A stretch of DNA of 64,000 nucleotides from JABMMZ01 sp964438995 (GCA_964438995.1 CAYTMQ010000006.1:1-64000), one strand, 5' to 3'. Counted from the stretch's first letter, positions 52,843 through 61,448 are shown. The notes: generated by a model from the letters alone, not told the origin. A program made the numbers and translations.

Positions 52843-53823
52843 ATGAAGCGCATATTATTCTTATTGTCTTTGATTTTAACTTTTGATGCTTGTACCGATG
52901 GGCCAAAAAAAGGCAATGATACCAATGGTATTGACACCACACAAAAAGTAGCAGAAATTGTTAAGACAGAATTCAATGAGGATAGTGCCTATCAATTTGT
53001 AAAAAAGCAAGTGGATTTTGGTCCGAGAATGCCAGGAAGCAAAGGGTATTATAGTTGTTATCAGTATTTGGTAAAATACTTTAAAGGCGTTGCAGATAGT
53101 GTTTATTTGCAAACCTCTACTGCTAAAACATACGATGGAAAAACCATTCCAGTAAACAATATTATTGCGTCATTTAATCCAAAGGCAGGTAAACGTATTT
53201 TGTTATGCGCCCATTGGGATACTCGTCCATTTGCAGATCAAGATACAAAAGACAAAGACAAACCAATTTTAGGCGCTAATGATGGCGCAAGTGGTGTTGG
53301 TATTTTAATGGAGATAGCTGCTCAAATTAGAAAAAAACCAATTGATGCTGGTATCGATATTATTTTATTTGATGCAGAAGATTGGGGTGATAATTCTGGA
53401 GAAGTTGAAAACAGTTTTTGTTTGGGCTCTCAATATTGGTCTAAAAATTTGCACGAGCCAAATTACAGAGCCGATTTCGGTATCTTATTAGACATGGTTG
53501 GTGCTCCAAATGCTTTATTCGGATTTGAAGGCTATAGCTTAAGTCAAGCGCCTAACTTCTTGTCTATGGTGTGGAATACAGCGGCAGAACTTGGATATTC
53601 AAACTACTTTAAAAATTTTGAAAGAGGTGCTGTAACAGACGACCATGTTTATGTGATGAAAGAAACACGAATTCCAATGTTGGATATCATTGACACCGAC
53701 CTTACAACCAACAGCCATTTTGGAAAATATTGGCATACTCACAGTGATAATATGGATGCTATTGATAGAAAGACTTTGAAAGCTGTAGGTCACACCTTAA
53801 TGCAAGTTATTTCTACCTATTAA
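52843..53823 (+). CDS. glutaminyl-peptide cyclotransferase (M28 family), lipoprotein
   Basis: 326 residues. Lipoprotein signal with the lipid on Cys17 (FDAC). The M28-type zinc domain has LLCAHWDTRPF (about 120-130), GANDGASGVGI (144-154, Asp147 a zinc ligand), FDAEDWG (176-182, with Glu179), LLDMVGA, DDHVY (His268) and HTHSDNMD (298-305). Type II glutaminyl cyclases turn an N-terminal glutamine into pyroglutamate and have one zinc. In Bacteroidota this enzyme acts on exported proteins whose mature chain starts with Gln, as several do in this window. A promoter is almost at the start codon. Confidence 0.88.
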   Translation: MKRILFLLSLILTFDACTDGPKKGNDTNGIDTTQKVAEIVKTEFNEDSAYQFVKKQVDFGPRMPGSKGYYSCYQYLVKYFKGVADSVYLQTSTAKTYDGKTIPVNNIIASFNPKAGKRILLCAHWDTRPFADQDTKDKDKPILGANDGASGVGILMEIAAQIRKKPIDAGIDIILFDAEDWGDNSGEVENSFCLGSQYWSKNLHEPNYRADFGILLDMVGAPNALFGFEGYSLSQAPNFLSMVWNTAAELGYSNYFKNFERGAVTDDHVYVMKETRIPMLDIIDTDLTTNSHFGKYWHTHSDNMDAIDRKTLKAVGHTLMQVISTY

Positions 53824-54686
53824 TCAGGGAAAGCCAATAGACCACCAGTGTGAATGCACAGAACTTTTTGGTCTCTTTGTATGATGTCTTGTTGTAGCAT
53901 GTCATTAAGTGCCATCAACATTTTTCCGGTATAAACCACATCTGTTTTAATGCCCGTTTCTGAATAAAAATCTTTGATGAATTTGACTAAGACTTCATCA
54001 ATTTTACCATACTTACCTCTATGATAATCATGGAATATTTGAAAGGATGTAGCGTCATAATGTGCCATTTTTTTATCCAAATCAAAATTGTTTTTTAAAG
54101 AACTTATGCCTAGAATTTTGGTGTTGAGGTGTTTGTTGTTAACAGCCTTTACCAGACCTTCCATGGTTGTGCCAGTGCCCATAGATAAAAGGATGTAGTC
54201 GTAGTGTTTGTCAAGCTCATTCAATATCTCTTCACAACCAAGTAAAGCCAAAGGATGATCGCCACCTTCGTTGATAAAGATGGTGTTCATTGGGTTAGGA
54301 AAATAGTTGTTGTATAAGGCTGTTTTGTTTTTATAGTCAGCTCGGTTGACTTTAATCAATTCCATATTGTGGTCGATACACAATTGTTCATAGTGATTCA
54401 ATGGCCGAACTTCATCACCTCTAACAAATGCGGAGGTTTTGATGTTGAAATACTTGCCAGCAAAAGCGGTTGCTACAAGATGATTGCTGTAAGCACCTCC
54501 AAAAGTGACCAAGTGTTCTATTTTGTTGTCAAGGATGTGCTGAATGATGTATTTTAATTTTCTCCATTTGTTGCCAGAAACGATGGGGTGGATGAGGTCG
54601 TCTCGCAGCATATCAAATTCAAAACTATCGCCAATTAATGGTGTACTGATGGTGTCGATTCTGCTATGATTGAATGGAGATTGCAC
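53820..54686 (-). CDS. PLP-dependent ACC deaminase / D-cysteine desulfhydrase family protein
   Basis: 288 residues, a fold type II PLP enzyme. Seen: DDLIHPIVSGNKWRKLKYI (about 30-48; the Lys in GNK binds PLP), TFGGAYSNHLVATAFAGK, EGGDHPLALLGCEEI, LSMGTGTTMEGL (phosphate loop) and IHTGGLLAFPD at the end. The substrate (ACC, D-cysteine or other) cannot be assigned. The in-frame TTG at 54692 lies inside the -7 box, so I take the GTG at 54686. Tail-to-tail with the cyclase gene by a 4-base overlap; divergent from the patatin gene. Confidence 0.88.
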   Translation of the reverse strand: MQSPFNHSRIDTISTPLIGDSFEFDMLRDDLIHPIVSGNKWRKLKYIIQHILDNKIEHLVTFGGAYSNHLVATAFAGKYFNIKTSAFVRGDEVRPLNHYEQLCIDHNMELIKVNRADYKNKTALYNNYFPNPMNTIFINEGGDHPLALLGCEEILNELDKHYDYILLSMGTGTTMEGLVKAVNNKHLNTKILGISSLKNNFDLDKKMAHYDATSFQIFHDYHRGKYGKIDEVLVKFIKDFYSETGIKTDVVYTGKMLMALNDMLQQDIIQRDQKVLCIHTGGLLAFPD

Positions 54687-54689
54687 GTG

Positions 54690-54697
54690 CAAATATA
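54690..54697 (-). promoter_or_regulatory. -7 box of the PLP enzyme gene
   Basis: TATATTTG on the minus strand, 3 bases before the GTG at 54686; it contains the in-frame TTG. Confidence 0.45.
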
Positions 54698-54735
54698 AAC
54701 ACGATAAAGGTAGTATTTTCTTAATGTGGATTGAT

Positions 54736-54743
54736 TACTTTTG
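54736..54743 (+). promoter_or_regulatory. -7 box of the patatin gene
   Basis: TACTTTTG, ending 6 bases before the ATG at 54750; it rules out the in-frame TTG at 54741. Confidence 0.5.
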
Positions 54744-54749
54744 CTAAAT

Positions 54750-55514
54750 ATGTCAAATGTCGGATTGGTTTTGTCTGGCGGTGGTGCCAGAGGCATTGGT
54801 CATCTTGGGTGTTTACAAGCCTTGAGTGACATGTCTGTTTCAATTAGTAGGATATCTGGATCCAGTGCTGGTGCTATACTTGGAGCATTTTATGCCCAAG
54901 GATATCAACCTAGAGAGATTTTGAAAATGGCTAAGGAAACAACTTTGTTCGGGTTTTCTAATTTTTTGATTGGCAAAGCTGGTCTTTTTGATATCAAATC
55001 TTTGGGCAATTTGTTTAATAAGTACATCCCACACAATGCCATTGAACAATTAAAAATACCTACTACCATAGTAGCTACCGATATTGTAAAAGGTGAAGTA
55101 AGGTATTTTAATGAGGGCAATTTAAGCATGGCATTAATGGCTTCTTCATGTGTGCCGTTGGTGTTTCAACCTGTAAGTTTTGAAAACACATTTTATTTGG
55201 ATGGAGGTATACTCAATAATTTCCCTATTGAACCGTTGCAAAACAAGTGTGATGTCATCATAGGTGTTCATGTTAATGCCCTAAGTAAAAAGGTTGAGCA
55301 AATTCACATGAAAGATATGTTGGATAGAAGTTTTCACTTTGCTTTGAACAAAGATGTCATCGAGAAATCTAAATTATGTGATGTGTTTATTGAGCCACCA
55401 GACATGAGTAGATTTGGTATGTTTGACATGGGAAATGCTCAAGAATTGTTTGATGTGGTGTATAAGTATACGATGTCGAAAGAAGTCGAGATAGTTAGAG
55501 CGCTGGGGTTGTAG
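54750..55514 (+). CDS. patatin-like phospholipase
   Basis: 254 residues. Oxyanion-hole glycines GGGARG (10-15), the nucleophile elbow GSSAG (Ser39) and the partner Asp151 in DGG complete the catalytic dyad. No signal peptide is visible, and the RssA/NTE-type patatin domain is alone, so it should act on lipids at the cytoplasmic membrane face. Followed by convergent mazEF. Confidence 0.9.
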   Translation: MSNVGLVLSGGGARGIGHLGCLQALSDMSVSISRISGSSAGAILGAFYAQGYQPREILKMAKETTLFGFSNFLIGKAGLFDIKSLGNLFNKYIPHNAIEQLKIPTTIVATDIVKGEVRYFNEGNLSMALMASSCVPLVFQPVSFENTFYLDGGILNNFPIEPLQNKCDVIIGVHVNALSKKVEQIHMKDMLDRSFHFALNKDVIEKSKLCDVFIEPPDMSRFGMFDMGNAQELFDVVYKYTMSKEVEIVRALGL

Positions 55515-55535
55515 AATTATAATGTTCTGGTTGGC

Positions 55536-55850
55536 TTAATCAACAAAAGTTTCTTTAATAATTGATTTAATCTGATCTATTTCTAGTTCAGATAAATGAC
55601 TAATTTTTTTTATGATTCTGCTTTTGTCTATGGTTCTAATTTGATCTATGACAATGCAACCTTCTACTTTTGGATGTTGAATTTGTATTCTGGTTGGATA
55701 AGTTTTTAGGTTGCTTGTGATTGGAGCGATAATAATGGTGTTGAGGTGTCTGTTCATTTCATCTGGCGAAATGATGACACATGGTCGAGTCTTCTTAATT
55801 TCACTACCGATAGTTGGGTCTAGATTGACGAGAATGATATCGTATTGCAT
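55536..55850 (-). CDS. mazF: MazF/PemK-family toxin (endoribonuclease)
   Basis: 104 residues. YDIILVNLDPTIGSEIKKTRPCVIISPDEMN (start block) includes the conserved Arg of TRPCVI, then IIIAPITSN and VIDQIRTIDKSRI. MazF cleaves mRNA at short motifs when not bound by its antitoxin. It is 5 bases behind mazE and the typical antitoxin-first order holds. Confidence 0.92.
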   Translation of the reverse strand: MQYDIILVNLDPTIGSEIKKTRPCVIISPDEMNRHLNTIIIAPITSNLKTYPTRIQIQHPKVEGCIVIDQIRTIDKSRIIKKISHLSELEIDQIKSIIKETFVD

Positions 55851-55855
55851 GCAGA

Positions 55856-56095
55856 TTAAGCGTCAAAGTTTTCATCTTCAAAAACATCGTCAATTAAGAG
55901 AATGTCATCTCCGTTTTTATGCATTTTTTTAAAAGATTTGTCCCAGTCTTTTCTTGGATTGTGTTTGGGTTTTAAAATAATTTTTCCTTTTTCTAAAATC
56001 ATTTCGAGTGAGTCAGTTATATTGTATTGTTCAAGTATGGCTTTCGATAATCTAATGCCTTTTGAATTGCCAATATTGATTAATTGGATTTCCAT
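55856..56095 (-). CDS. mazE: MazE-family antitoxin
   Basis: 79 residues. An AbrB/MazE swapped-hairpin DNA-binding domain (MEIQLINIGNSKGIRLSKAILEQY, 1-24 as the family block) and an acidic tail that should wrap around MazF. A perfect 12-bp palindrome (56108-56119) is 12 bases upstream and could be its operator. Confidence 0.9.
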   Translation of the reverse strand: MEIQLINIGNSKGIRLSKAILEQYNITDSLEMILEKGKIILKPKHNPRKDWDKSFKKMHKNGDDILLIDDVFEDENFDA

Positions 56096-56107
56096 TTTAT
56101 AATTTTA

Positions 56108-56119
56108 TTGTATATACAA
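56108..56119. promoter_or_regulatory. palindrome upstream of mazEF, candidate operator
   Basis: TTGTATATACAA is a perfect 12-bp palindrome just before mazE and overlaps TACTTTG (minus strand, 56117-56123), a near -7 box. Confidence 0.45.
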
Positions 56120-56227
56120 AGTAATTACATAATTTTGAGTTTTCAAAATTTATTTTGGTGTACATTTGTTCGAATAGGGATTAGTAAGATTCTTGATGTA
56201 TTGACGTTTATCCTTTGATTTCCTAGT

Positions 56228-56325
56228 TGCCCCTCGTCGCTGACTTCGGGCTACCGAGATTGGGGATAAATGATTACCCTCGTCGCTGCCGGAGCAAGTC
56301 CGCCTTAGGCGTGGGGCTACCGAAT
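56228..56325. repeat. duplicated GC-rich element CCTCGTCGCTG...GGGCTACCGA
   Basis: Two copies: CCCTCGTCGCTG to GGGCTACCGA at about 56230-56257 and at about 56277-56323, the second with a 20-base internal insertion. Both are followed by an AT-rich TGATT. GGCTACCGA also occurs in the GC-rich stretch near 37820, in the other orientation, so it is dispersed. Confidence 0.6.
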
Positions 56326-56384
56326 CTGAGAATTAATGATTTCGTATTAAATTCTGAATGTAAATGTTAGTGCAGCGCTGCTGC

Positions 56385-56437
56385 ATACAGTTCCAATAAA
56401 TCTGTATAAGAGTCTCGGGAACTCAACTCTATACAGA
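56385..56437. repeat. overlapping inverted repeats
   Basis: ATACAG (56385-56390) can pair with CTGTAT (56402-56407), and TCTGTATAAGAGT (56401-56413) with ACTCTATACAGA (56426-56437, one bulge). The two hairpins share CTGTAT and exclude one another. No T-tract follows. Confidence 0.5.
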
Positions 56438-56510
56438 GCACGCAAATAATTCTTCCTCAAATTATATTTTGGATACTCGTTTTTTAGTTTTTGTTTTGTA
56501 AGTAACAATT

Positions 56511-56816
56511 ATGATTATTTATAACGTTACCTGCAATATTCCAGAATCGATTGAAGAAGACTGGGTGCATTGGATGAAACATACCCATATTCCGGAAGTG
56601 ATAGCGACTGAGAAATTTACTGGTTTTAAAATGTTGAAATTGCTTACCAATGTCGAAGACAACGAAGGAGTGAATTACGCCATTCAATACTATTGTCATA
56701 CGATTGAAGATTATAACCAATATGCAGAGCTATTTGCTCCAGCATTAAAGGCCAAAACTTACCAGCGCTATGGCGAGCAAGTCTTGGCCTTTAGAACTCT
56801 TTTAGAAGAGGTATAA
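56511..56816 (+). CDS. DUF4286 protein
   Basis: 101 residues, ferredoxin-like dimeric alpha-beta barrel pattern: MIIYNVTCNIPESIEEDWVHWMKHTHIPE at the start and AIQYYCHTIEDYNQY. DUF4286 is a Bacteroidota family of unknown function. Its TAA and the TAG of the convergent DPP IV gene lie in the 14-bp palindrome AAACCTATAGGTTT (56815-56828). Confidence 0.88.
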   Translation: MIIYNVTCNIPESIEEDWVHWMKHTHIPEVIATEKFTGFKMLKLLTNVEDNEGVNYAIQYYCHTIEDYNQYAELFAPALKAKTYQRYGEQVLAFRTLLEEV

Positions 56817-56818
56817 AC

Positions 56819-58984
56819 CTATAGGTTTTCCATTAAATATTCGGTGATTTTTTGCATTAGATGCACGCGGTCTCTGCCTTGTACATTGTGCTTGTGACCA
56901 GGATAAACAAAGTAATCTAGGTAAGTGTTGTTAACATCCACAGCTGCTTTGCAATACAATAAACTATGTTGCCACAATACTACATCATCGTCGCAACCAT
57001 GTATCATCAATAGTTTATCTTGCAAACCATTGATGTAATTGATGAGGTTGTTGTTTTTATAGCCTTCTGGATTTTCTTCTGGAGTGTCCATATAGCGCTC
57101 AGTATACATGATTTCATACAATGCCCAGTTGATTACTGGTCCGCCAGCTACACCAACTTTAAAAACACCAGGTTGACGGCTCATCAACGATGTTGTCATA
57201 AAGCCACCAAAGCTCCATCCATGAACTCCAATTCTGTTGCCATCTACATAAGGAAGGTTTTTTAAGTAATTGATGCCCGCCATTTGGTCTGACATTTCTA
57301 GGGTTCCCAATTGTCTGTGAACTGCGCTTTCGAATGCATGTCCTCTATTGGCAGAACCTCTGTTGTCTAAAGTGAATACGATGTATCCTTTTTGTGCCAT
57401 CAATTGCATCCACAAATTGCTGCCAGCCAACCATGTGTTGTTAACCATTTGAGCATGTGGTCCGCCATATACATAAACCACAACTGGATATTTTTTGGTT
57501 TTGTCAAAATCTGGAGGAGTAATCATTCTGCAGTACAATACGTTGCCATCGTGTACAATTGGGATGATGCTGGTTTCGCCCATTTTGTATGATTCTAAAG
57601 GATTTGGTGCATTTAACAATTGTCTTAATTGCTCGCCTTTATTATCTTTTAAAGTGATTTTTCTAGGAACCGTTACACTGCTTAGAATATTGATAAAGTT
57701 GGTGTATTGAGCATTGAAAATGGCTGTGTGAGTACCAGCTTCATTGGTTAATCGTTTGATGTCACCATTGTCTAAATTGACTCTGTAAATGTGTCTTTCA
57801 ATCGGACTTTCTTTAGTTGATTCGAAGTAGGCATATTCACCTCTGCTATCTATTCCTAATAAAGCTGTCACTACCCATTTGCCAGATGTTAACTGACGAA
57901 TCATTCTGCCTGATGTATTATAAAGATAAAGATGATTGTATCCGTCTTTTTCGCTTTGCCAAATGAATTTGTTGGTTTCGTTGCTAAAGAACATTAAGCC
58001 ATGTTGCGGTTCAACATATTTCTCGTCTCTTTCTTCTAGTAATGTTTTATCTAGAACACCAGTCTCGGCACTGTACCTGTTTAACAAACATTGGTTCTGA
58101 CCGCGGTTAACGATGGCTATATACACATAGTCTTCTTCTGGTGCCCACGAGATATTGGTTAAATATTGTTCTTTAGGTTCGCCAGTTTCCATATACATGG
58201 TTTTTTTTGTGTTTAAATCGTAGACGCCTAAAGTAACATGATGACTTTTTGCTCCAGCTATTGGGTATTTAATGGTACTAACTGTTGCTGGCATTTTAGA
58301 ATTGTCGTAAATGGCATAATCTGTTACCATGGTTTCATCCATTCTATAAAAAGCCAATTTGTTGCCTTTCGGACTCCAGAAAAATCCTTTTGTGATGCCG
58401 AATTCATTTCTGTGTACAGATTGACCGTATACGATGCCATTGCCACCATCAAAAGTAATTTGTTTAGGTCCGTCTGACCCTGTGATGAATATATTGCCAT
58501 TCTCGATGTAGGCATAGTTTTGCATCTTTGGGTCTGATTCTAAAAATTCTGCTTTTGAAGAAATGTTGATTTGATTTCTAAAAGCTTTGGCTGCTAAATT
58601 AAAAATGAGGTATTCGTTGTTTTTGAAAATTCTGAAATTGTCATTGTCTATCCATTCTATCATTGGGAAAGAGTTTAGAGAATATTTCTCATTGTAAGCT
58701 TTGATGGCGTTGTTCAACACAGTTAAATTAACAGAAGAATCAACTTTGTTGAATTCTACATCTGTAATGACCAATTTAGCTGGAGTGCCTATTTCAACAT
58801 AAGAATATTTGCTTCCTCCTGGTAACCACATCAGCATAGGAAGCGATTGTGGTCTTAGTGATTTTTTGGTTTCTTTTTGAACCATTAATACGGCCTCGTC
58901 CATGTTGAAGTAATCACTGCCTTGAGCAAATGCAGAACTACTAATGAACAATAGCGATAAGAAAAGTAATGACTTAAATCTCAT
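56819..58984 (-). CDS. dipeptidyl peptidase IV-type S9 serine peptidase
   Basis: 721 residues. Signal peptide 1-20 (AFA|Q), an N-terminal beta-propeller (about 40-470) and a C-terminal alpha/beta hydrolase domain with the nucleophile in GWSFGGFM, the Asp in HGCDDDVV and the His in YPGHKHN (His697). DPP IV removes Xaa-Pro dipeptides in the periplasm or at the surface. I start it at the ATG at 58984; the reading frame is open for 115 further codons upstream, but that stretch has no signal peptide and covers the promoter region. Confidence 0.93.
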   Translation of the reverse strand: MRFKSLLFLSLLFISSSAFAQGSDYFNMDEAVLMVQKETKKSLRPQSLPMLMWLPGGSKYSYVEIGTPAKLVITDVEFNKVDSSVNLTVLNNAIKAYNEKYSLNSFPMIEWIDNDNFRIFKNNEYLIFNLAAKAFRNQINISSKAEFLESDPKMQNYAYIENGNIFITGSDGPKQITFDGGNGIVYGQSVHRNEFGITKGFFWSPKGNKLAFYRMDETMVTDYAIYDNSKMPATVSTIKYPIAGAKSHHVTLGVYDLNTKKTMYMETGEPKEQYLTNISWAPEEDYVYIAIVNRGQNQCLLNRYSAETGVLDKTLLEERDEKYVEPQHGLMFFSNETNKFIWQSEKDGYNHLYLYNTSGRMIRQLTSGKWVVTALLGIDSRGEYAYFESTKESPIERHIYRVNLDNGDIKRLTNEAGTHTAIFNAQYTNFINILSSVTVPRKITLKDNKGEQLRQLLNAPNPLESYKMGETSIIPIVHDGNVLYCRMITPPDFDKTKKYPVVVYVYGGPHAQMVNNTWLAGSNLWMQLMAQKGYIVFTLDNRGSANRGHAFESAVHRQLGTLEMSDQMAGINYLKNLPYVDGNRIGVHGWSFGGFMTTSLMSRQPGVFKVGVAGGPVINWALYEIMYTERYMDTPEENPEGYKNNNLINYINGLQDKLLMIHGCDDDVVLWQHSLLYCKAAVDVNNTYLDYFVYPGHKHNVQGRDRVHLMQKITEYLMENL

Positions 58985-59159
58985 AATATTTTCGATAAAG
59001 CGCAAATTTGGTGAAAAAACCTTTATTAAAAAATTAAAGTCGTTTAAATTCGTCAACTGAGCATCAATCGGCGTTTCAGGTTGGAAATCTTCAATTATAA
59101 AAGGGTAAATTAGGTATATGTCATAAAATTTATCTTGATTTGCAGTAATTATTCGATTT

Positions 59160-59990
59160 ATGACAGAAGCACAGCAACTAAGAAGTACCATCGAAAACGC
59201 TTGGGAAAACAGAGAATTATTAAAAGAGAATAGCACTAAAGATGCTATTTTAGCCTTAATAGAAGCTTTGGACAAAGGCAAGATCAGAGTAGCAGAGCCT
59301 AAGGCTGATGGTTCTGGTTGGCAGGTCAACGAATGGGTAAAGAAGGGCGTTATCTTATATTTCCCTATTCAAAATATTGAAACTGAAAAAATTGGTCCTT
59401 ACGAAATTTGCGATAAAATTCCTCTAAAAGGTCAGTATGCAGAGCAAGGTGTTAGAGCCGTTATGGGTTCTGTTGCTCGCTATGGTGCATTCATAAACAA
59501 GGGCGTTATATTAATGCCAAGTTTTGTCAATATTGGTGCTTTTGTCGATAGTGGTACTATGGTTGATACTTGGGCAACAGTAGGTAGCTGTGCTCAAATC
59601 GGTAAAAATGTACACCTAAGTGGTGGAGTGGGTATTGGAGGTGTTCTAGAGCCTGTACAAGCTGCTCCTGTCATCATTGAAGACGATTGTTTCATTGGTT
59701 CAAGGTGTATTGTTGTTGAAGGTGCTCACATCTGTAAAGAAGCTGTATTAGGTGCCGGTGTTACCATTACGCAATCAACAAAAATCATTGATGTAACTGG
59801 TCAAGAGCCAGTAACCTATAAAGGCTATGTTCCAGAAAGAAGTGTGGTTATTCCAGGTTCTTATGAAAAAGAATTTCCAGCTGGGAAATACCATGTGCCT
59901 TGTGCTATCATCATTGGTAAACGCAAGCCAAGTACAGATTTAAAGACATCTTTAAACGATGCATTAAGAGATTTTAATGTTGCAGTCTGA
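59160..59990 (+). CDS. dapD: 2,3,4,5-tetrahydropyridine-2,6-dicarboxylate N-succinyltransferase
   Basis: 276 residues, full length. DapD transfers succinyl from succinyl-CoA to tetrahydrodipicolinate in the lysine/DAP pathway. N-terminal helical part (1-100), then a left-handed beta-helix of hexapeptide repeats: VILMPSFVNIGAFVDSG, DTWATVGSCAQIGKNVHLSGG, and GVLEPVQAAPVIIEDDCFIGS (blocks in order), with RSVVIPGSY near the end. It overlaps the glycosyltransferase start by 1 base (TGATG). Confidence 0.96.
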   Translation: MTEAQQLRSTIENAWENRELLKENSTKDAILALIEALDKGKIRVAEPKADGSGWQVNEWVKKGVILYFPIQNIETEKIGPYEICDKIPLKGQYAEQGVRAVMGSVARYGAFINKGVILMPSFVNIGAFVDSGTMVDTWATVGSCAQIGKNVHLSGGVGIGGVLEPVQAAPVIIEDDCFIGSRCIVVEGAHICKEAVLGAGVTITQSTKIIDVTGQEPVTYKGYVPERSVVIPGSYEKEFPAGKYHVPCAIIIGKRKPSTDLKTSLNDALRDFNVAV

Positions 59991-61060
59991 TGAAAATCGG
60001 ATTTGATGCTAAAAGATATTTTCACAATCACACTGGTCTAGGCAATTACAGTCGCGACTTAGTGAATACCATGATTCAAAAGCATCAGGACGATCATTTT
60101 TTTCTATTCGATAAACATCCTGAAATCGATCATCTTCCATTCAATACAATAGCTGTTGCTCCTCAATCAAATATTCAATTGATGTGGAGAGAATGGGGTA
60201 TGAGACATGATATCAAACGCTATATGTTGGATGTCTTTCACGGATTGAGTAATGAATTGCCTTATGGCAAATGGCGCACAAATGTTAAAAAGGTAGTCAC
60301 CATTCACGATGTCATATTCAGACATTATCCTGAACATTATAATTCGATTGATAGGGGTATTTATCACAAGAAAACTCAGCATGCCATAGATGTTGCAGAT
60401 GTCATTGTGTCTACCAGTCAAACCACCGCTAAAGATTTGATAGAATTGTATCATGCTGATGAGCAAAAAGTGCATGTTGTTTATCAAACTTGTGGTGATC
60501 CGCACCGATTGAATTATGCCATTCAAGACATCAATTTGTTTAGGTCTAAATTGCTTTTGCCTGAACGTTTCATTTTATATGTCAGTAGTTTTCAGAAACG
60601 CAAAAACCATTTGGCTTTACTAAAAGCTTTTGTTGCATGTAAAGGTGAAGTAGGTAAATTGGTTCTGGCTGGAAAAAGTGGAGAAACTTTGAAGGATGTA
60701 AAGCAGTTTATTCAAGAAAATAGGCTAGAACATTCTGTTCTTATATTAACCGATATTGGTCAAGCTGAGTTGCCATTGTTGTACCGTTCGGCAAGTGGAT
60801 TTGTATATCCAAGTATGATAGAAGGTTTTGGAATACCGTTGGTAGAAGCAGCAAATGCAGGATTGCCAATGGCGGTCAACGACATTCCAATCTTCAACGA
60901 ATTGGCATCTGAGAAATCTATAAAATTCAAAGCCGATGATGTGTCTGACTTTGCTTCAGCGCTCAAGTCTCTAAGCCGCATGGAGAGATTGGATTATTCG
61001 GAGTTTTTAAAATCCTTTGATCCTATAAGCTGCTCAGAAGAGGTTTATAAGCTGTATTGA
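59990..61060 (+). CDS. glycosyltransferase family 4
   Basis: 356 residues. GT-B fold: MKIGFDAKRYFHNHTGLGNYSRDL (start block), VFHGLSNELP, and in the C-terminal half FILYVSSFQKRKNH, SVLILTDIG, PSMIEGFGIPLVEAANAG (EX7E motif of retaining GT4 enzymes). It moves a sugar from a nucleotide donor; acceptor unknown. The overlap with dapD suggests co-transcription, although the pathways have no obvious link. The repeat array starts 36 bases after it. Confidence 0.9.
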   Translation: MKIGFDAKRYFHNHTGLGNYSRDLVNTMIQKHQDDHFFLFDKHPEIDHLPFNTIAVAPQSNIQLMWREWGMRHDIKRYMLDVFHGLSNELPYGKWRTNVKKVVTIHDVIFRHYPEHYNSIDRGIYHKKTQHAIDVADVIVSTSQTTAKDLIELYHADEQKVHVVYQTCGDPHRLNYAIQDINLFRSKLLLPERFILYVSSFQKRKNHLALLKAFVACKGEVGKLVLAGKSGETLKDVKQFIQENRLEHSVLILTDIGQAELPLLYRSASGFVYPSMIEGFGIPLVEAANAGLPMAVNDIPIFNELASEKSIKFKADDVSDFASALKSLSRMERLDYSEFLKSFDPISCSEEVYKLY

Positions 61061-61095
61061 GATTTTTTAACTTCATTGTATGAAGTTTTTGGTTC

Positions 61096-61414
61096 ACCAC
61101 AGAGCTGCAGAGGACATGGAGTTTACGCAGAGGTTTCTCATTGTGCACTTTGTGTCTTCTTGGTGTTCTTTGTGGTAATAATCTTGACAAGGTCTCCGAC
61201 CTTTATTAATCATAACCACAGAGTCACAGAGGGCACAGAGTTTACACAGAGGTTTTTCTTAGTGATCTTCGTGCCTTCTTGGTGTTCTTTGTGGTAATAA
61301 TCCTAACAAGATCTCCGACTTTTATTAATCATAACCACAGAGTCACAAAGGACACAGAGTTTACACAGAGGTTTCTCATTGTGCACTTTGTGTCTTCTTG
61401 GTGTTCTTTGTGGT
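61096..61414. repeat. 119-bp tandem array, first block (3 units)
   Basis: Three 81-bp units (61096-61176, 61215-61295, 61334-61414) separated by 38-bp linkers; the period is exactly 119 bp. Every unit opens with ACCACAGAG and closes with CTTTGTGGT and folds on itself with G-U pairs in plus-strand RNA. Linkers read AATAATC...TCTCCGAC...TTATTAATCATA; in the first, AAGGTC and GACCTT can pair. Confidence 0.92.
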
Positions 61415-61448
61415 AAAAATCTAGATTTATTATTTATATTGATAAATT

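Larger units (their letters stand above)
56096..56510. other. intergenic region with GC-rich repeats and hairpins
   Basis: This 415-base gap between mazE and DUF4286 has no ORF. It holds the mazE palindrome, a GC-rich duplicated element (56228-56325), GCAGCGCTGC near 56372, and overlapping inverted repeats (56385-56437). Confidence 0.6.

Noticed and set aside
56815..56828. 14-bp palindrome over the stops of DUF4286 and DPP IV as a terminator
   Set aside because: Perfectly symmetric with no loop and only a short T-run; too weak to call a terminator.
58985..59329. N-terminal extension of the DPP IV reading frame
   Set aside because: The ATG at 58984 starts a perfect signal peptide; the extra codons overlap dapD and have no export signal.
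61076..61297. 73-codon plus-strand ORF after the glycosyltransferase gene
   Set aside because: It is made entirely of the 119-bp repeat and has no protein-like features; such translated repeats are a common annotation artefact.
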